Part shown: positions 33,325 to 43,305 of the stretch, piece after piece
Layout of the letters: each line of letters begins with the position of its first letter
Numbering within the stretch: position 1 is the stretch's first letter
DNA from: Micromonospora cathayae
Lineage (GTDB): Bacteria > Actinomycetota > Actinomycetes > Mycobacteriales > Micromonosporaceae
DNA length: 64,000 nt
Direction: 5' to 3'
NCBI RefSeq assembly: GCF_028993575.1
Contig: NZ_CP118615.1
Coordinates: 7,097,001-7,161,000, forward strand
Position numbers and translations under genes: made by a program
Notes under the pieces: model-generated
What the model was told of the DNA's origin: nothing
The model's database searches: none
The model's input: the letters and a program-made list of their open reading frames with translations, nothing else

Positions 33325-33536
33325 CGAACCACGACCGGACCTTCTGACCTGCCGTCGTCCCGATACGGGCGCGGTCGCCGGCGTCGGCACCACCGCCACA
33401 CCCACCGCCGCATCGGGATCACCGCAGGCCCGCCGGACCGACCCGACACCACCGGCTGAACCGCGCAACGTCGAGCATGGTCGCCGCCGACCGGCCGCCT
33501 TGGATCTCGCCGGCCACCACGGGGGCCGGCCCTGTC
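33325..33536. other. convergent spacer, no gene seen
   Basis: Between the CPCC gene and the questin-oxidase-like gene. I found no credible reading frame or RNA in it. Confidence 0.5.
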
Positions 33537-34562
33537 CTAGATCTGCTCGACGGCTTGGGCGGCGATGGCGAGCAGGCCGGGGTTTGCGGAGCGGGTAGCC
33601 GTGTCACACAGGGTGTCGACGAACTTGATCGCGTGGGCGTCCCCGGTGTCCGTTGCACGGCGCATGACCTCGTCGAGGCTCAGGTCGGTGCCGGCGGGCG
33701 GCGCGGGGCGTGCCTGCGCCGGGGCGTAGGCGGCGGTGACCGCGGCTGTTGCCGCCCAGGCCGCGGCGAGGCTCGGTGTCCAGAGCGCTGGCGGTAGGGC
33801 AGGCAGGGCACGCAGGACCGCGTTCGGCGCGGTGGCGGCGTGCACGAGCATGACCGGGCTGGCGTACCCGTGGGTTCCGTGCCGGACCACCGCGGCGTCG
33901 ACGATGCCGGCGAGCCGGGTCGGCACGTCGCCCGTGCCGGGGCCGGGCACCGCGCCGGCTGCTGGTGGCCACCCGGGCAGGTCGGCCAGTTGAGCGAGGC
34001 GGGCCCGGATGCCGGACCGCTGGTCGGGTACGCGGGGCACCGCGTCCAGCGCGGACCGGGCGTCGGCTGCCGGGTAGGGCCCGGTGCCAGGTGGCGCGAG
34101 AGGCTGCCAGCGGGCGGCCCAGTACGCCAGGCCCTGACCGAGTTCGGCGACCCGCGGCCCGGTCTCCTCGTCGAGCAGCGCGCGTACTGCGTGGCCGACC
34201 CGGATGACTCCGTGGGTCGCGCCGGCGGCTATGCCGGGCAGCAGGCGGGGCCACCAGCGGGCGAGCACGTCCCGCCAGGGTCCTCCGGCCAGTTCGCGGT
34301 CGAAGTGGTTCAGCCAGTCGCCGGTACGGACCGGGTCGCCGAGCGGGTCGCGCCATTCGTCAGCCGGGATGGGCCGAATGCCACGTGGTCGCTCCTCCAG
34401 CTTGTCCGCGTAGGCATCGATCCATCGATGAACGACCGCCCCATGGCCGCGGTGCACCAGGGCCTCTGCTGCCATCGGGGCGTGGTTGGACAGCCAACCG
34501 TCTCGTTCCGGGCCGGTGTGCCGCACCCGTTCGTAGGCCTCGTCGAGGACGGAACTCGTCAT
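33537..34562 (-). CDS. questin oxidase-like protein
   Basis: A 341-residue, largely helical protein. The N-terminal blocks YERVRHTGPERDGWLSNHAP, HRWIDAYADKLEERPRGIRP and ATHGVIRVGHAVRAL match the questin-oxidase-like family, whose fungal members perform Baeyer-Villiger-type ring cleavage of anthraquinones. Conserved His residues at NHAP, ATHG and VGHA may form the active site. Bacterial members are uncharacterised. Later sections (HGTHGYASPVMLVHAATAPNAV) are also typical. It is not obviously in an operon. Confidence 0.8.
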   Translation of the reverse strand: MTSSVLDEAYERVRHTGPERDGWLSNHAPMAAEALVHRGHGAVVHRWIDAYADKLEERPRGIRPIPADEWRDPLGDPVRTGDWLNHFDRELAGGPWRDVLARWWPRLLPGIAAGATHGVIRVGHAVRALLDEETGPRVAELGQGLAYWAARWQPLAPPGTGPYPAADARSALDAVPRVPDQRSGIRARLAQLADLPGWPPAAGAVPGPGTGDVPTRLAGIVDAAVVRHGTHGYASPVMLVHAATAPNAVLRALPALPPALWTPSLAAAWAATAAVTAAYAPAQARPAPPAGTDLSLDEVMRRATDTGDAHAIKFVDTLCDTATRSANPGLLAIAAQAVEQI

Positions 34563-34700
34563 GGGTCCGAGCCTTCTAGCTGAAGTCCGGTTGAAGTCAA
34601 GGGCTAACGGCCGTGGGTGTTCAGCGGCTGCCGCTGGCGCACCTGGGCGTCACGGACGGTCGGGTCGCGGCCTGCGCAGCGGGCGGACCGGTTCAGGCCG

Positions 34701-34943
34701 TCATGGCCGAGGTTCGCGGACAGCGGCTTCGATGCGCAGCCCTACCCCTGTCACGACGAGGAGGCCCGCCAGGATGTGCGGCTCGGTCGTCCCGGTGTCC
34801 GTCCCCAGCGTGATGGCCGAGACGAGGAGGCCGGCGAGCAGGGCGATGTTCCCGAGCATGCGGACGCCGGACGCCCACCGCGAGACAGGGTTCACCCCTG
34901 CATACGGTACTGGTGCGATGCCGGTGACGACGAGAACTCCCAC
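34701..34943 (-). CDS. small membrane protein, end of the lipoprotein-nucleotidyltransferase operon
   Basis: About 80 residues with two hydrophobic stretches (VRMLGNIALLAGLLVSAITL and PHILAGLLVVTGVGL). I start it at the GTG at 34943, just after the nucleotidyltransferase stop; a longer in-frame start would overlap that gene by 41 bp. No ribosome binding site stands out. No family recognised. Confidence 0.5.
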   Translation of the reverse strand: MGVLVVTGIAPVPYAGVNPVSRWASGVRMLGNIALLAGLLVSAITLGTDTGTTEPHILAGLLVVTGVGLRIEAAVREPRP

Positions 34944-34971
34944 AGCGACGTGAGCTGACCCGCCGAGCGGA

Positions 34972-35775
34972 TCAGGTGCCGAAGCGACGCCAGGCGTCGT
35001 CGGCGACCGCATCCACGCTGTTCAGTGCGGCACGCAGGTCGGCGACGGTGAACTGTTCCGGCGTACCGGAGCGCCAGCGGACCGCCCGGCGCGCCAGGTC
35101 GGCGTACTCGGGGAACAGCCGCCCGAGGTACTCGCCGGCGGCGGCCTTGGCGATGATGTCACCGTGGGCGAGGGTGTGGTGCAGCCGGGCCGGCCCGAGC
35201 ACGTACCAGGCCACCGCCTTGGCGGCGTCCGGGTCGGTGACGCCGGGTGCCGTGCCGGTGAGCTGTGCCGCGAGCATCGCGGCCGTCGGCTGCCAGTACC
35301 CGCGGATGTTGTCCAGGTTGTACCGGCGCAGCTGCTCGGCATCGACCCGTACGCCCAGCTCCGTGACGGCCGGGCCACGGACGGGGATGCCGTGCCGGCG
35401 CAGGGTCAGCCACAGCACCGGCGTAAGTTCCCCGCAGGGCTGGTCGGTGCGGAACTCACCGTTGACCACGAAGGGCAGGGTCCGCCCGTCGGCCGGCCAG
35501 GTGCGCGCCAGGGCGGGTTCGAGGTAGAGCCCGTCGAAGCAGGGTGAGCTGGGCATCCCGGCGTGGATCTCCGCGAGCCGGGCCAGGTCGTCGCCGGTGG
35601 CGGGACGCGAGGTCAGGATCACGGTGTCGACGTCGCTGACGCCGGGCTGCCAGGCGCCCAGGGCGGCGGACCCGACGAGGTAGAGGCCTCGCACGTAGTC
35701 GGGAAGGGCCGCGTCGACGGCCCGGAGGTATCTCGCGGTCAGCTCGTCGACGGCAGGATCGAGCGTGGTGGTCAC
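34972..35775 (-). CDS. aminoglycoside adenylyltransferase-like nucleotidyltransferase
   Basis: A 267-residue protein with the nucleotidyltransferase core VGSAALGAWQPGVSDVDTVIL (Gly35-Ser36 and Asp48/Asp50 as metal ligands). A C-terminal helical domain follows with DNIRGYWQPTAAML and AVAWYVLGPARLHHTLAHGDI. This two-domain layout is that of the AadA/ANT(3'') group and of many uncharacterised relatives. Enzymes of this group attach AMP to a hydroxyl of aminoglycosides, but most chromosomal homologues have not been shown to give resistance. The GTG start overlaps the stop of the upstream lipoprotein gene by 4 bp, so the two are coupled. Confidence 0.8.
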   Translation of the reverse strand: MTTTLDPAVDELTARYLRAVDAALPDYVRGLYLVGSAALGAWQPGVSDVDTVILTSRPATGDDLARLAEIHAGMPSSPCFDGLYLEPALARTWPADGRTLPFVVNGEFRTDQPCGELTPVLWLTLRRHGIPVRGPAVTELGVRVDAEQLRRYNLDNIRGYWQPTAAMLAAQLTGTAPGVTDPDAAKAVAWYVLGPARLHHTLAHGDIIAKAAAGEYLGRLFPEYADLARRAVRWRSGTPEQFTVADLRAALNSVDAVADDAWRRFGT

Positions 35776-36416
35776 CGGGTCACGGTGAGGGTTCGCTTGG
35801 CGAGTTCGTAGGCGGGCAGCATCTCGGTGTGTTCCTCGCTGTCGGCGCTGTCGAGGGAGACCGCGACGATGCCCCGCGCGGTCTGCACGGCGAACGCCCG
35901 CTCCGGCTTCATCCCGTCGTCGAGCGCGCTCTTCGTCTGGTAGGTGACCTCCACGGCGGGACGGTCGCCGATGCGCAGCTCGGTGTAGGCCGGCTCGCGG
36001 GCCTCAGTACCGAGGAAGGCTTCCAGACTGGCCCGCGCCTGACCCCCGTCGCCGGTCCACACCCGCAGGAAGCCGATGTTGCCGGCGGGCTTGGCGTCGA
36101 TCTCGCACACCATGGTCAGCGGCCCGCGCCGGGCCAGCTCGGCCAGCGGGTCGTCCGGTGCCATCGGGGCCACGGCCTCGGCCTGCCAGGACTCCGCGAG
36201 CCCGAAGGTGACCGGCAGCTCGCAGCCGCTGCCGGCGGCCCCGATCCGCGCGGCCTCCGCCGCCCCGGCCTGCGTCGACGCGCCCGCTGAGGGGTCCTGC
36301 GGCGGGGCGGCCACCTCGGCCCCGCCGCAGGCCGTCAGGGCGAGCGTCGCGGCGGCCAGGACGGTGGCGGAGAGGGCACGGTACGGCGACCGGCCGGCGA
36401 GCGTTTCGGTTCTCAC
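35772..36416 (-). CDS. predicted secreted lipoprotein
   Basis: A 214-residue protein from the GTG at 36416. The N-terminal hydrophobic stretch ends in the lipobox LTAC (Cys30). The mature part has cysteines in GSGCELPV and TMVCEID that may pair, and it ends in a helical stretch (HTEMLPAYELAKRTLTV). Longer in-frame starts exist but would put the signal peptide inside the protein. It is divergent from another lipoprotein gene (36494) and overlaps the nucleotidyltransferase gene by 4 bp. Confidence 0.78.
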   Translation of the reverse strand: MRTETLAGRSPYRALSATVLAAATLALTACGGAEVAAPPQDPSAGASTQAGAAEAARIGAAGSGCELPVTFGLAESWQAEAVAPMAPDDPLAELARRGPLTMVCEIDAKPAGNIGFLRVWTGDGGQARASLEAFLGTEAREPAYTELRIGDRPAVEVTYQTKSALDDGMKPERAFAVQTARGIVAVSLDSADSEEHTEMLPAYELAKRTLTVTR

Positions 36417-36493
36417 GAGCCCAGGAGTGTACGGGTCGTACGCTGGCGAATCGGGGTTGGTCGAGACGGCCGGGTCCGCTAGCGTGCCCGCTC

Positions 36494-37009
36494 GTGAATC
36501 TTGCACGCGTCGCACGCGTCACCTCAGCGGTCGTCCTGTCCGCCGCGCTGTCCACTCTCGCCGCCTGCGGTGGCGAGGACACCACCGACTCGGCCGGGTC
36601 CGGGTCCACGACGTCTTCCGTTCCCTCCGCGACGGCCGGCACCGCGTCCTCGGCGCCGTCCGCCTCGACGGCGGCACCGGGTGCCAGCGACAGGGATCTC
36701 TGCGAGTCGGTGAAGAAGGCCGGCGACGAGATGAGGGCCGAGTTGGTCAAGGCCATGACCGCCGGCGGCGAGCCGACGGCGGCCACGTTCCGGGAGATCC
36801 TGACCGGCTTGGAGAAGAAGGTCACCGACGTGGCGGCCACCGGGGGCGACGGAGCGGTGGCCGCCGCCCTCAAGCAGTTCGGCGCGGAGGCCGCCAAGGC
36901 GGCGGCGGCCACGGACCCGGCGGCCGCCGCCGACAACCCGGCGTTCGAGAAGGCCGGGGCGGACATCACCGCCGCCTGCAAGGCGGCCGGGGTGGACGTC
37001 AACTTCTGA
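36494..37009 (+). CDS. predicted secreted lipoprotein
   Basis: A 171-residue protein from a GTG. The signal peptide ends in LAACGG (lipobox). It is followed by a Ser/Thr/Ala-rich linker of about 40 residues and a helical Ala-rich domain with two cysteines (DLCESVKK and AACKAAG) near its ends. No enzymatic motif. It shares a 77-bp divergent region with the neighbouring lipoprotein gene. Function unknown. Confidence 0.75.
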   Translation: MNLARVARVTSAVVLSAALSTLAACGGEDTTDSAGSGSTTSSVPSATAGTASSAPSASTAAPGASDRDLCESVKKAGDEMRAELVKAMTAGGEPTAATFREILTGLEKKVTDVAATGGDGAVAAALKQFGAEAAKAAAATDPAAAADNPAFEKAGADITAACKAAGVDVNF

Positions 37010-37111
37010 CGTGACCGTCGGCCGTCGACCTGACGGTCCGAACGGTGCCGGCGCCGCCGGTCGGCGGCACCGGCGTCGGGTTGGCCGGTCCCGGGGTACG
37101 GCGGGTGGGCC

Positions 37112-37651
37112 TCACCGGGCCGGGTCGGTCGTCCCGGCGGCGCGTACCAGCCGGAGCTGGCCGATCTCGGCGACGTTCTTCATCAGCTCGGCGTTGACCC
37201 AGCCGACCAGGTGGGCGACGGTGTGTTCGGGGTCGTCCGGCCAGGGGAAGGGCGCGGTGCGGTCGAGGTCGGCGTCGGTGAGACGGTCGAGGATCTCCCG
37301 CCATTCGGTACGCAGCTCCCGCAGCCACTCGACCGTCGGCGCGCCCGCGCCGGGCCACTCGACGTCGGTGCGCTGGCGTGGGGGCCGCCCCTGGAGGTGG
37401 TCCGTGGCCACCGTCCACCACCAGCCGAGGTGCCAGGTCAGCCAGGCGATCGTCGGCACCGGGACCGGGTCGGGTTCGTGGTCGGCCCAGTCGGGCGTCC
37501 AGGTGCCGTCCGGGCCGGGGCGCACCGACCAGCACAGCGGGGCGGGTTCCCAGTGGAAGTCGGCCGGTTCCAGCCGGTCCAGGTGGTACTCGAACAGCGA
37601 CCAGGTCAGGTCGAACTGCCAGCGCAGGATGCTGCGCACCGGTACGGGCAT
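37112..37651 (-). CDS. DinB superfamily protein
   Basis: A 179-residue four-helix protein. It has tryptophan-rich helices (ILRWQFDLTWSLFEYHLD, TIAWLTWHLGWWWTVATDHL) and a late HTVAHLVGWVNAEL helix, with His23, His74 and a later His as possible metal ligands, as in DinB-like metal-dependent transferases and hydrolases. Several relatives are mycothiol- or bacillithiol-dependent S-transferases; whether this one is cannot be seen. The ATG at 37651 is preferred over a longer start because the family begins at this point. Confidence 0.78.
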   Translation of the reverse strand: MPVPVRSILRWQFDLTWSLFEYHLDRLEPADFHWEPAPLCWSVRPGPDGTWTPDWADHEPDPVPVPTIAWLTWHLGWWWTVATDHLQGRPPRQRTDVEWPGAGAPTVEWLRELRTEWREILDRLTDADLDRTAPFPWPDDPEHTVAHLVGWVNAELMKNVAEIGQLRLVRAAGTTDPAR

Positions 37652-38018
37652 CCGGGCATTGTGTCGCGGGAGGCGCGTCGGGTCGACGGACTTTCCCGGC
37701 GACGGCACCGGGTGGCCGGCAGGCCGACGCGGGGCCGCTCCGGCGGCCAGCGGGCCGAGCGGGGCCGCTCCGGCGCACAGCGGGCCGCCGGACGGTAGCC
37801 CAGAGAGGTGGGGCCCGGCGACGAACCTTCGTTTTTAACCTGCCGGCCACCTGCCGGGCAACTTCGACGTTTTCATACTCGCCAATATCATCCTCATATC
37901 GCGAACATCAAAAACATCCAGGGATGTAAATATCGAGGCTAGGATTCTCCCATCGTCCAGCGCCTCTCGCGTGGGTCACGAGCTGCATGAGAGGCCACCA
38001 CAGTAGGAGGACCGGGAG
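37652..38018. other. spacer upstream of the first subtilase, AT-rich near its end
   Basis: No gene is supported. The last 150 bp are strikingly AT-rich for this genome and contain the inverted repeat ACATCC-AG-GGATGT (37914-37927) and a possible -10 TAGGAT (37940-37945). No good -35 was found at the expected distance. Confidence 0.5.
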
Positions 38019-39254
<1,236 letters not shown>

Positions 39255-39331
39255 TCACACACCGTCGTTCCACCGGCCCCGAGGCGATCCACGCCCCGGG
39301 GCCGGTCCCTTCTGGCGAGGAGACCAAACAG

Positions 39332-40582
39332 ATGACCAGATCACGCGTCCGGGGCCGGGGAGTCGCCCTCGCCCTGGCGACCACCCTGGCGACCGCGCTG
39401 ACCGCCGCGCTGCTGCCGGTCGGCCAGGCCACCGCCGCCACCGGGACCGCCGTCGAGGGAACCATCCGGCACGCCGGCGTGGCCGACGCCGTACCGGGCA
39501 GCTACCTGGTCGTGCTCCGCGACGACCGGGTCGAGGCGGCCCCCGGCACGAACGCCACCGCCGAGGTCACCCGGCTCGCCGACCGGCTGCGGGCCCGCTA
39601 CGGCGGAACCGTCGGCCACGTCTACGGCAGCGCGCTGACCGGATTCGAGGTACGCCTCACCGAGCGGGCGGCCCGCCGGCTCGCCGCCGACCCGGCGGTG
39701 GCGTACGTGGAACAGAACCGGGTCACCCCGCTGGTCGGCCCCGGCGTGCAGATCAACCCGCCGTCCTGGGGGCTGGACCGGATCGACCAGCGCAATCTGC
39801 CGCTGGACGGCCGGTACGCCTACCCGAACACGGCGCACAACGTGCACGTGTACGTCGTCGACACCGGGATCCGGGCCACCCACGTCGACTTCGGCGGCCG
39901 GGTCACCGGCGGCGTGGACCTGGTCGACGGGGCGCTGCCGGCGGACGACTGCAACGGCCACGGCACCCACCTGGCCGGCACCATCGGCGGTAGAAGCTAC
40001 GGCGTCGCCAAGGAGACCCAGCTGCACCCGGTCCGGGTGCTGAACTGCCAGGGCAGCGGTACCTTCGCCACGGTGATCGCCGGCATCGACTGGATCACCG
40101 CGAACGCCGCCCGGCCGGCCGTGGTCGAGCTGGCCATCGGCGGATCGGCGAACACCACCCTGGACGCGGCGGTGACCAACTCGATCAACTCCGGCATCAC
40201 CTACGTGACCACCGGTGGCAGCTCGAACGGGAGCGCCTGCAACTACTCGCCGGGTCGGGTGCCGGCCGCGCTGACCGTCGTCGGCACCTCGGCCACCGAC
40301 GCCCGGCTGTCGAGCGGCAACTACGGCAGCTGCATCGACCTGTACGCGCCGGGGGCGAACATCGCGTCCACCTGGAACACCAGCGACACGGCGGTCGCCA
40401 CGATCAGCGGCGGCTCGGCGGCATCGGCGCACGTGGCGGGCTGTGCCGCGCTCGCCCTGTCGGCGAACCCGACCTGGTCGCCGGCCCAGGTGTCGAGCTA
40501 CCTGACCAGCCGGGCCACCACCAACATCGTCTCCGGGGTGCCCGCCGGCACCCCGAACCGGCTGCTGTACTGCGGCCCGTGA
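39332..40582 (+). CDS. secreted S8-family protease homologue with altered oxyanion hole
   Basis: A 416-residue paralogue of the preceding protease with the same signal peptide, I9 propeptide and S8 domain. Asp177 (VVDTGIR), His210 ([10 protein letters not shown]) and Ser362 are retained. However, the oxyanion Asn aligns with Ser297 (TTGGSSN instead of VASGNSN), GTSMASPH has become GGSAASAH, and the substrate-strand MSLGG has become LAIGG. These positions are nearly invariant in active subtilases, so the enzyme may be weakly active, altered or inactive. Ribosome binding site GGCGAGGAGACC. It probably arose by tandem duplication. Confidence 0.9.
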   Translation: MTRSRVRGRGVALALATTLATALTAALLPVGQATAATGTAVEGTIRHAGVADAVPGSYLVVLRDDRVEAAPGTNATAEVTRLADRLRARYGGTVGHVYGSALTGFEVRLTERAARRLAADPAVAYVEQNRVTPLVGPGVQINPPSWGLDRIDQRNLPLDGRYAYPNTAHNVHVYVVDTGIRATHVDFGGRVTGGVDLVDGALPADDCNGHGTHLAGTIGGRSYGVAKETQLHPVRVLNCQGSGTFATVIAGIDWITANAARPAVVELAIGGSANTTLDAAVTNSINSGITYVTTGGSSNGSACNYSPGRVPAALTVVGTSATDARLSSGNYGSCIDLYAPGANIASTWNTSDTAVATISGGSAASAHVAGCAALALSANPTWSPAQVSSYLTSRATTNIVSGVPAGTPNRLLYCGP

Positions 40583-40865
40583 GCAAGGTGCGGCGGGGCC
40601 GGCGACCGACCCGCCCCCGCCGCACCCCACTCGGCCGACGTGCCACGCCGCCCCGCAAGGACCCGACAGGCCACGCCGCGCCCCCGATGTGGCCGGCAGC
40701 CACGCCGCACCTCGCGCAGCCGACCGGCCGCCGCTGGACCCACCCGGCCGGCCGGCCCCGCCGCCGCCTCCACGAGCGGCCGGCACACGCTGCACCGGCA
40801 CCCGACGGCCACTCCCGCACGTCGGGCGTTGCTCCGGGCGGCCGGGCCGACTACCGTCCCATCCA

Positions 40866-41984
40866 GTGACGATTGACTATATGGTCGTCGGCGGGGGAAT
40901 CGCCGGTGCCAGTGCCGGTTACCACCTCGCCCGGTACGGCCGGGTGCTGCTGGTCGAGATGGAACAGGTCCCCGGGCACCACTCCACCGGCCGATCCGCG
41001 GCGCTGTTCTCCGAGTACTACGGCGGACCGGTGGTACGCGCGCTGACCCGGGCCAGCCGGGCGTTCCTGCTCGACCCGCCGCCCGGCTTCGCCGCACACC
41101 CGCTGCTCACCCCACGCGGGGTGCTGGCCCTCTGCCCACCCGGCGCCGAGGAACTGTTCGACAGCGAACTGCGGGCCGGGGCCGAGGTCGACCCGCCGGC
41201 CCGGGAGATCGACCTCGCCGAGGTACCCGGCCGGTGTCCGGTCGTCCGATCGGGGTGGGCCCGCCGGGCGATGGTCAAGCCGGCCGCCCGGGACATCGAC
41301 GTGGCCGCGCTGCACCAGGGCTACCTGCGGGGGATCCGGGCCGCCGGGGGCACCGTCGCCCGGTTGACCCGGGTACGGTCGCTCCGCCGGGAACGGGACC
41401 GCTGGCGGGTCCACACCGACGCCGGGGACCTCACCGCCCGTACGGTGGTGAACGCCGCCGGGGCGTGGGCCGACGAGGTCGCCGTCTCGGCCGGCGTACG
41501 GCCGGTGGGGTTGACGCCGCTGCGGCGGACCGCCTTCCTGGTGGACGCGCCGCCGGGCGTCGACGTGGCCCGCTGGCCGATGGTCGCCGACGTGGCCGGC
41601 ACCTTCTACGTCAAGCCGGAGTCCGGAGGGCTGCTGGTCTCCCCGGTCGACGCCACGCCGGTGCCGGCCGGTGACGTCCGCCCCGACGACCTCGATGTGG
41701 CGCTCGGGGTGGCCCGGCTGGAGGAGGCCACCACGCTGACCGTCCGCCGGGTCCGGCACGCCTGGGCCGGGCTGCGGACGGCCGCGCCGGACGACGTACC
41801 GGTGATCGGCCCGGCCCCGGACGCGCCCGGTTTCCTCTGGCTGGCCGGCCTGAGCGGGTACGGGGTGCAGACCGCCCCCGCCGCCGGCGCCCTGCTCGCC
41901 ACCCTAGCCACCGGCCACCCCCTCCACCCCCACACCCCCGACCCCACCCCCTGCTCCCCCGCCCGGTTCTTCGGTCGATCATGA
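40866..41984 (+). CDS. FAD-dependent oxidoreductase, DAO family
   Basis: A 372-residue flavoprotein. The N-terminal dinucleotide-binding motif VVGGGIAGASAGYHLA binds FAD, HHSTGRSAALFSEYYG follows, and the C-terminal block SGYGVQTAPAAGALLA completes the DAO fold. Relatives include D-arginine dehydrogenase and glycine/D-amino acid oxidases, so oxidation of an amino acid or amine to an imine is likely. Starts at a GTG. Its stop lies inside an inverted repeat shared with the convergent MFS gene. Placed at the edge of the biosynthetic locus, it may act on the same pathway; that is inference. Confidence 0.85.
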   Translation: MTIDYMVVGGGIAGASAGYHLARYGRVLLVEMEQVPGHHSTGRSAALFSEYYGGPVVRALTRASRAFLLDPPPGFAAHPLLTPRGVLALCPPGAEELFDSELRAGAEVDPPAREIDLAEVPGRCPVVRSGWARRAMVKPAARDIDVAALHQGYLRGIRAAGGTVARLTRVRSLRRERDRWRVHTDAGDLTARTVVNAAGAWADEVAVSAGVRPVGLTPLRRTAFLVDAPPGVDVARWPMVADVAGTFYVKPESGGLLVSPVDATPVPAGDVRPDDLDVALGVARLEEATTLTVRRVRHAWAGLRTAAPDDVPVIGPAPDAPGFLWLAGLSGYGVQTAPAAGALLATLATGHPLHPHTPDPTPCSPARFFGRS

Positions 41985-42031
41985 AGTTGTTGTCACCTCA
42001 CCCGGCGTGTCGGGTCGGTAACTTCATGATC
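41977..42031. terminator. long inverted repeat between convergent DAO and MFS genes
   Basis: GATCATGAAGTT (41977-41988) and AACTTCATGATC (42020-42031) are perfect 12-bp inverted copies around a GC-rich centre with a further short stem (ACCCG/CGGGT). Both stop codons lie in the arms. Acts probably as a bidirectional terminator. I have an impression that similar repeats recur in Micromonospora intergenic regions, which needs a search. Confidence 0.65.
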
Positions 42032-43232
42032 AACGGGGTGGCGGGGCGGGCGGGGTGGCGGCGGGGGGTGGGGTGGGTGGGGTGGGGGTGGGGGGTGTGA
42101 GGGCGGAGAGGGTGGCGGAGGCGAGGGCGGCCAGCAGGGTGACCCAGAAGACGGCGGGGTAGCCGGCGGCGCTGGCCACCAGACCGGCCAGCGGGCTGCC
42201 GACCACCAGGCCCAGGTCCCAGAACGAGGTGAACGCGCCGAGCGCCGCGCCCTGGTGCGCCGGATCGGTCCGGTTGATCACCAGCAGGGCCAGCGCCGGG
42301 AACAGCAACGACAGGCCGGCCCCGACGACCAGGCCACCGAGGATGGCGACCCACAGGTTCGTCGCCACCGCCACCAGCAGCAGCCCGACCGCCTCCACCA
42401 GCGCCGACCAGAGCGCCACCCGGCGGGCCCCGAGCCGGTCCGGCAGCCCGCCGACGAACAGGCGTACCCCGACGTAGGTGAAGCCGAAGGCGTTGAACGC
42501 GGCGATACCGTTCGCCACCCCCCGGTCGGCCAGGTGCAGCGCGGCGAACGCGGCGAGGCCGGCGTACCCGAAACCGGCCAGCGTCAGCGCGATCCCCGGC
42601 GCGACCGCGCTGCGCGGCAGGAGCCCGGCCCGGCCGGCGGCCGGGGCCTGCTCCGGGCGGGGCCGGGTGGCGACCAGCGCCGCCCCGAGCGCCGCCGTGA
42701 CCACCGCGAAGATCCACACCGGCGGGTAGCCGTCGGCGGCCCGGAACAGCACCGTACCGAGCAGCGCGCCCAGGGTGAGCCCCAGCCACATGTGGATGCC
42801 GTACAGGCCGACGATCCGGCCGCGCCGTTCGACCGGGGCGAGCGCCACCAGCCAGGCCGCCCCGGCGGTGTAGACCGCGCCCTCCCCGGCACCGTGCACC
42901 AACCGGACCACCAGCAGGGCCGGCACGTTCCCGGCGACCAGGTAGCCGGCCCCGGCCAGGGCGCAGAGTCCCGCCCCGGCCAGCATCACCGTCCGGTAGC
43001 CGTGCCGGTCCCCGATCCGGCCGGCGATCGGCCGGCCGATCACCGCGGCCACCGCGAGGGCGGCGATCACCGCGCCCACCTCGATCCGGCTGCCGTCCAG
43101 CTCGTCGAGGACCAGGAACGGCAGCACGGCCAGCGACGCCCCGGCCCCCAGCAGGGACAGCAGGATCGCCCCGAACAGCGGCAGGTACGGCCGGTAGAAG
43201 GTCAGGCGTCCGCCGATCGTGGTCGCGGTCAT
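42030..43232 (-). CDS. MFS transporter, probable exporter
   Basis: A 400-residue major facilitator superfamily protein with about twelve hydrophobic segments. It has the cytoplasmic-loop motif AGRIGDRHGYRTVML after helix 2 and a matching PDRLGARRV loop in the second half. The length and the drug-efflux-like motif suggest a proton-coupled exporter. The last 25 residues are a Pro/Thr-rich tail. It begins 73 bp after the capsid-like gene on the same strand, with ribosome binding site GGGGAGAGCCAGCC, so it may export the product of the biosynthetic locus. Its stop lies in the inverted repeat at 41977-42031. Confidence 0.9.
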   Translation of the reverse strand: MTATTIGGRLTFYRPYLPLFGAILLSLLGAGASLAVLPFLVLDELDGSRIEVGAVIAALAVAAVIGRPIAGRIGDRHGYRTVMLAGAGLCALAGAGYLVAGNVPALLVVRLVHGAGEGAVYTAGAAWLVALAPVERRGRIVGLYGIHMWLGLTLGALLGTVLFRAADGYPPVWIFAVVTAALGAALVATRPRPEQAPAAGRAGLLPRSAVAPGIALTLAGFGYAGLAAFAALHLADRGVANGIAAFNAFGFTYVGVRLFVGGLPDRLGARRVALWSALVEAVGLLLVAVATNLWVAILGGLVVGAGLSLLFPALALLVINRTDPAHQGAALGAFTSFWDLGLVVGSPLAGLVASAAGYPAVFWVTLLAALASATLSALTPPTPTPPTPPPAATPPAPPPR

Positions 43233-43305
43233 GGCTGGCTCTCCCCTGGGCGGGCGGTCATCGGCGGCTCTTCCTGGGCATGGTCGTGGATCCTGACCGG
43301 CCCGG

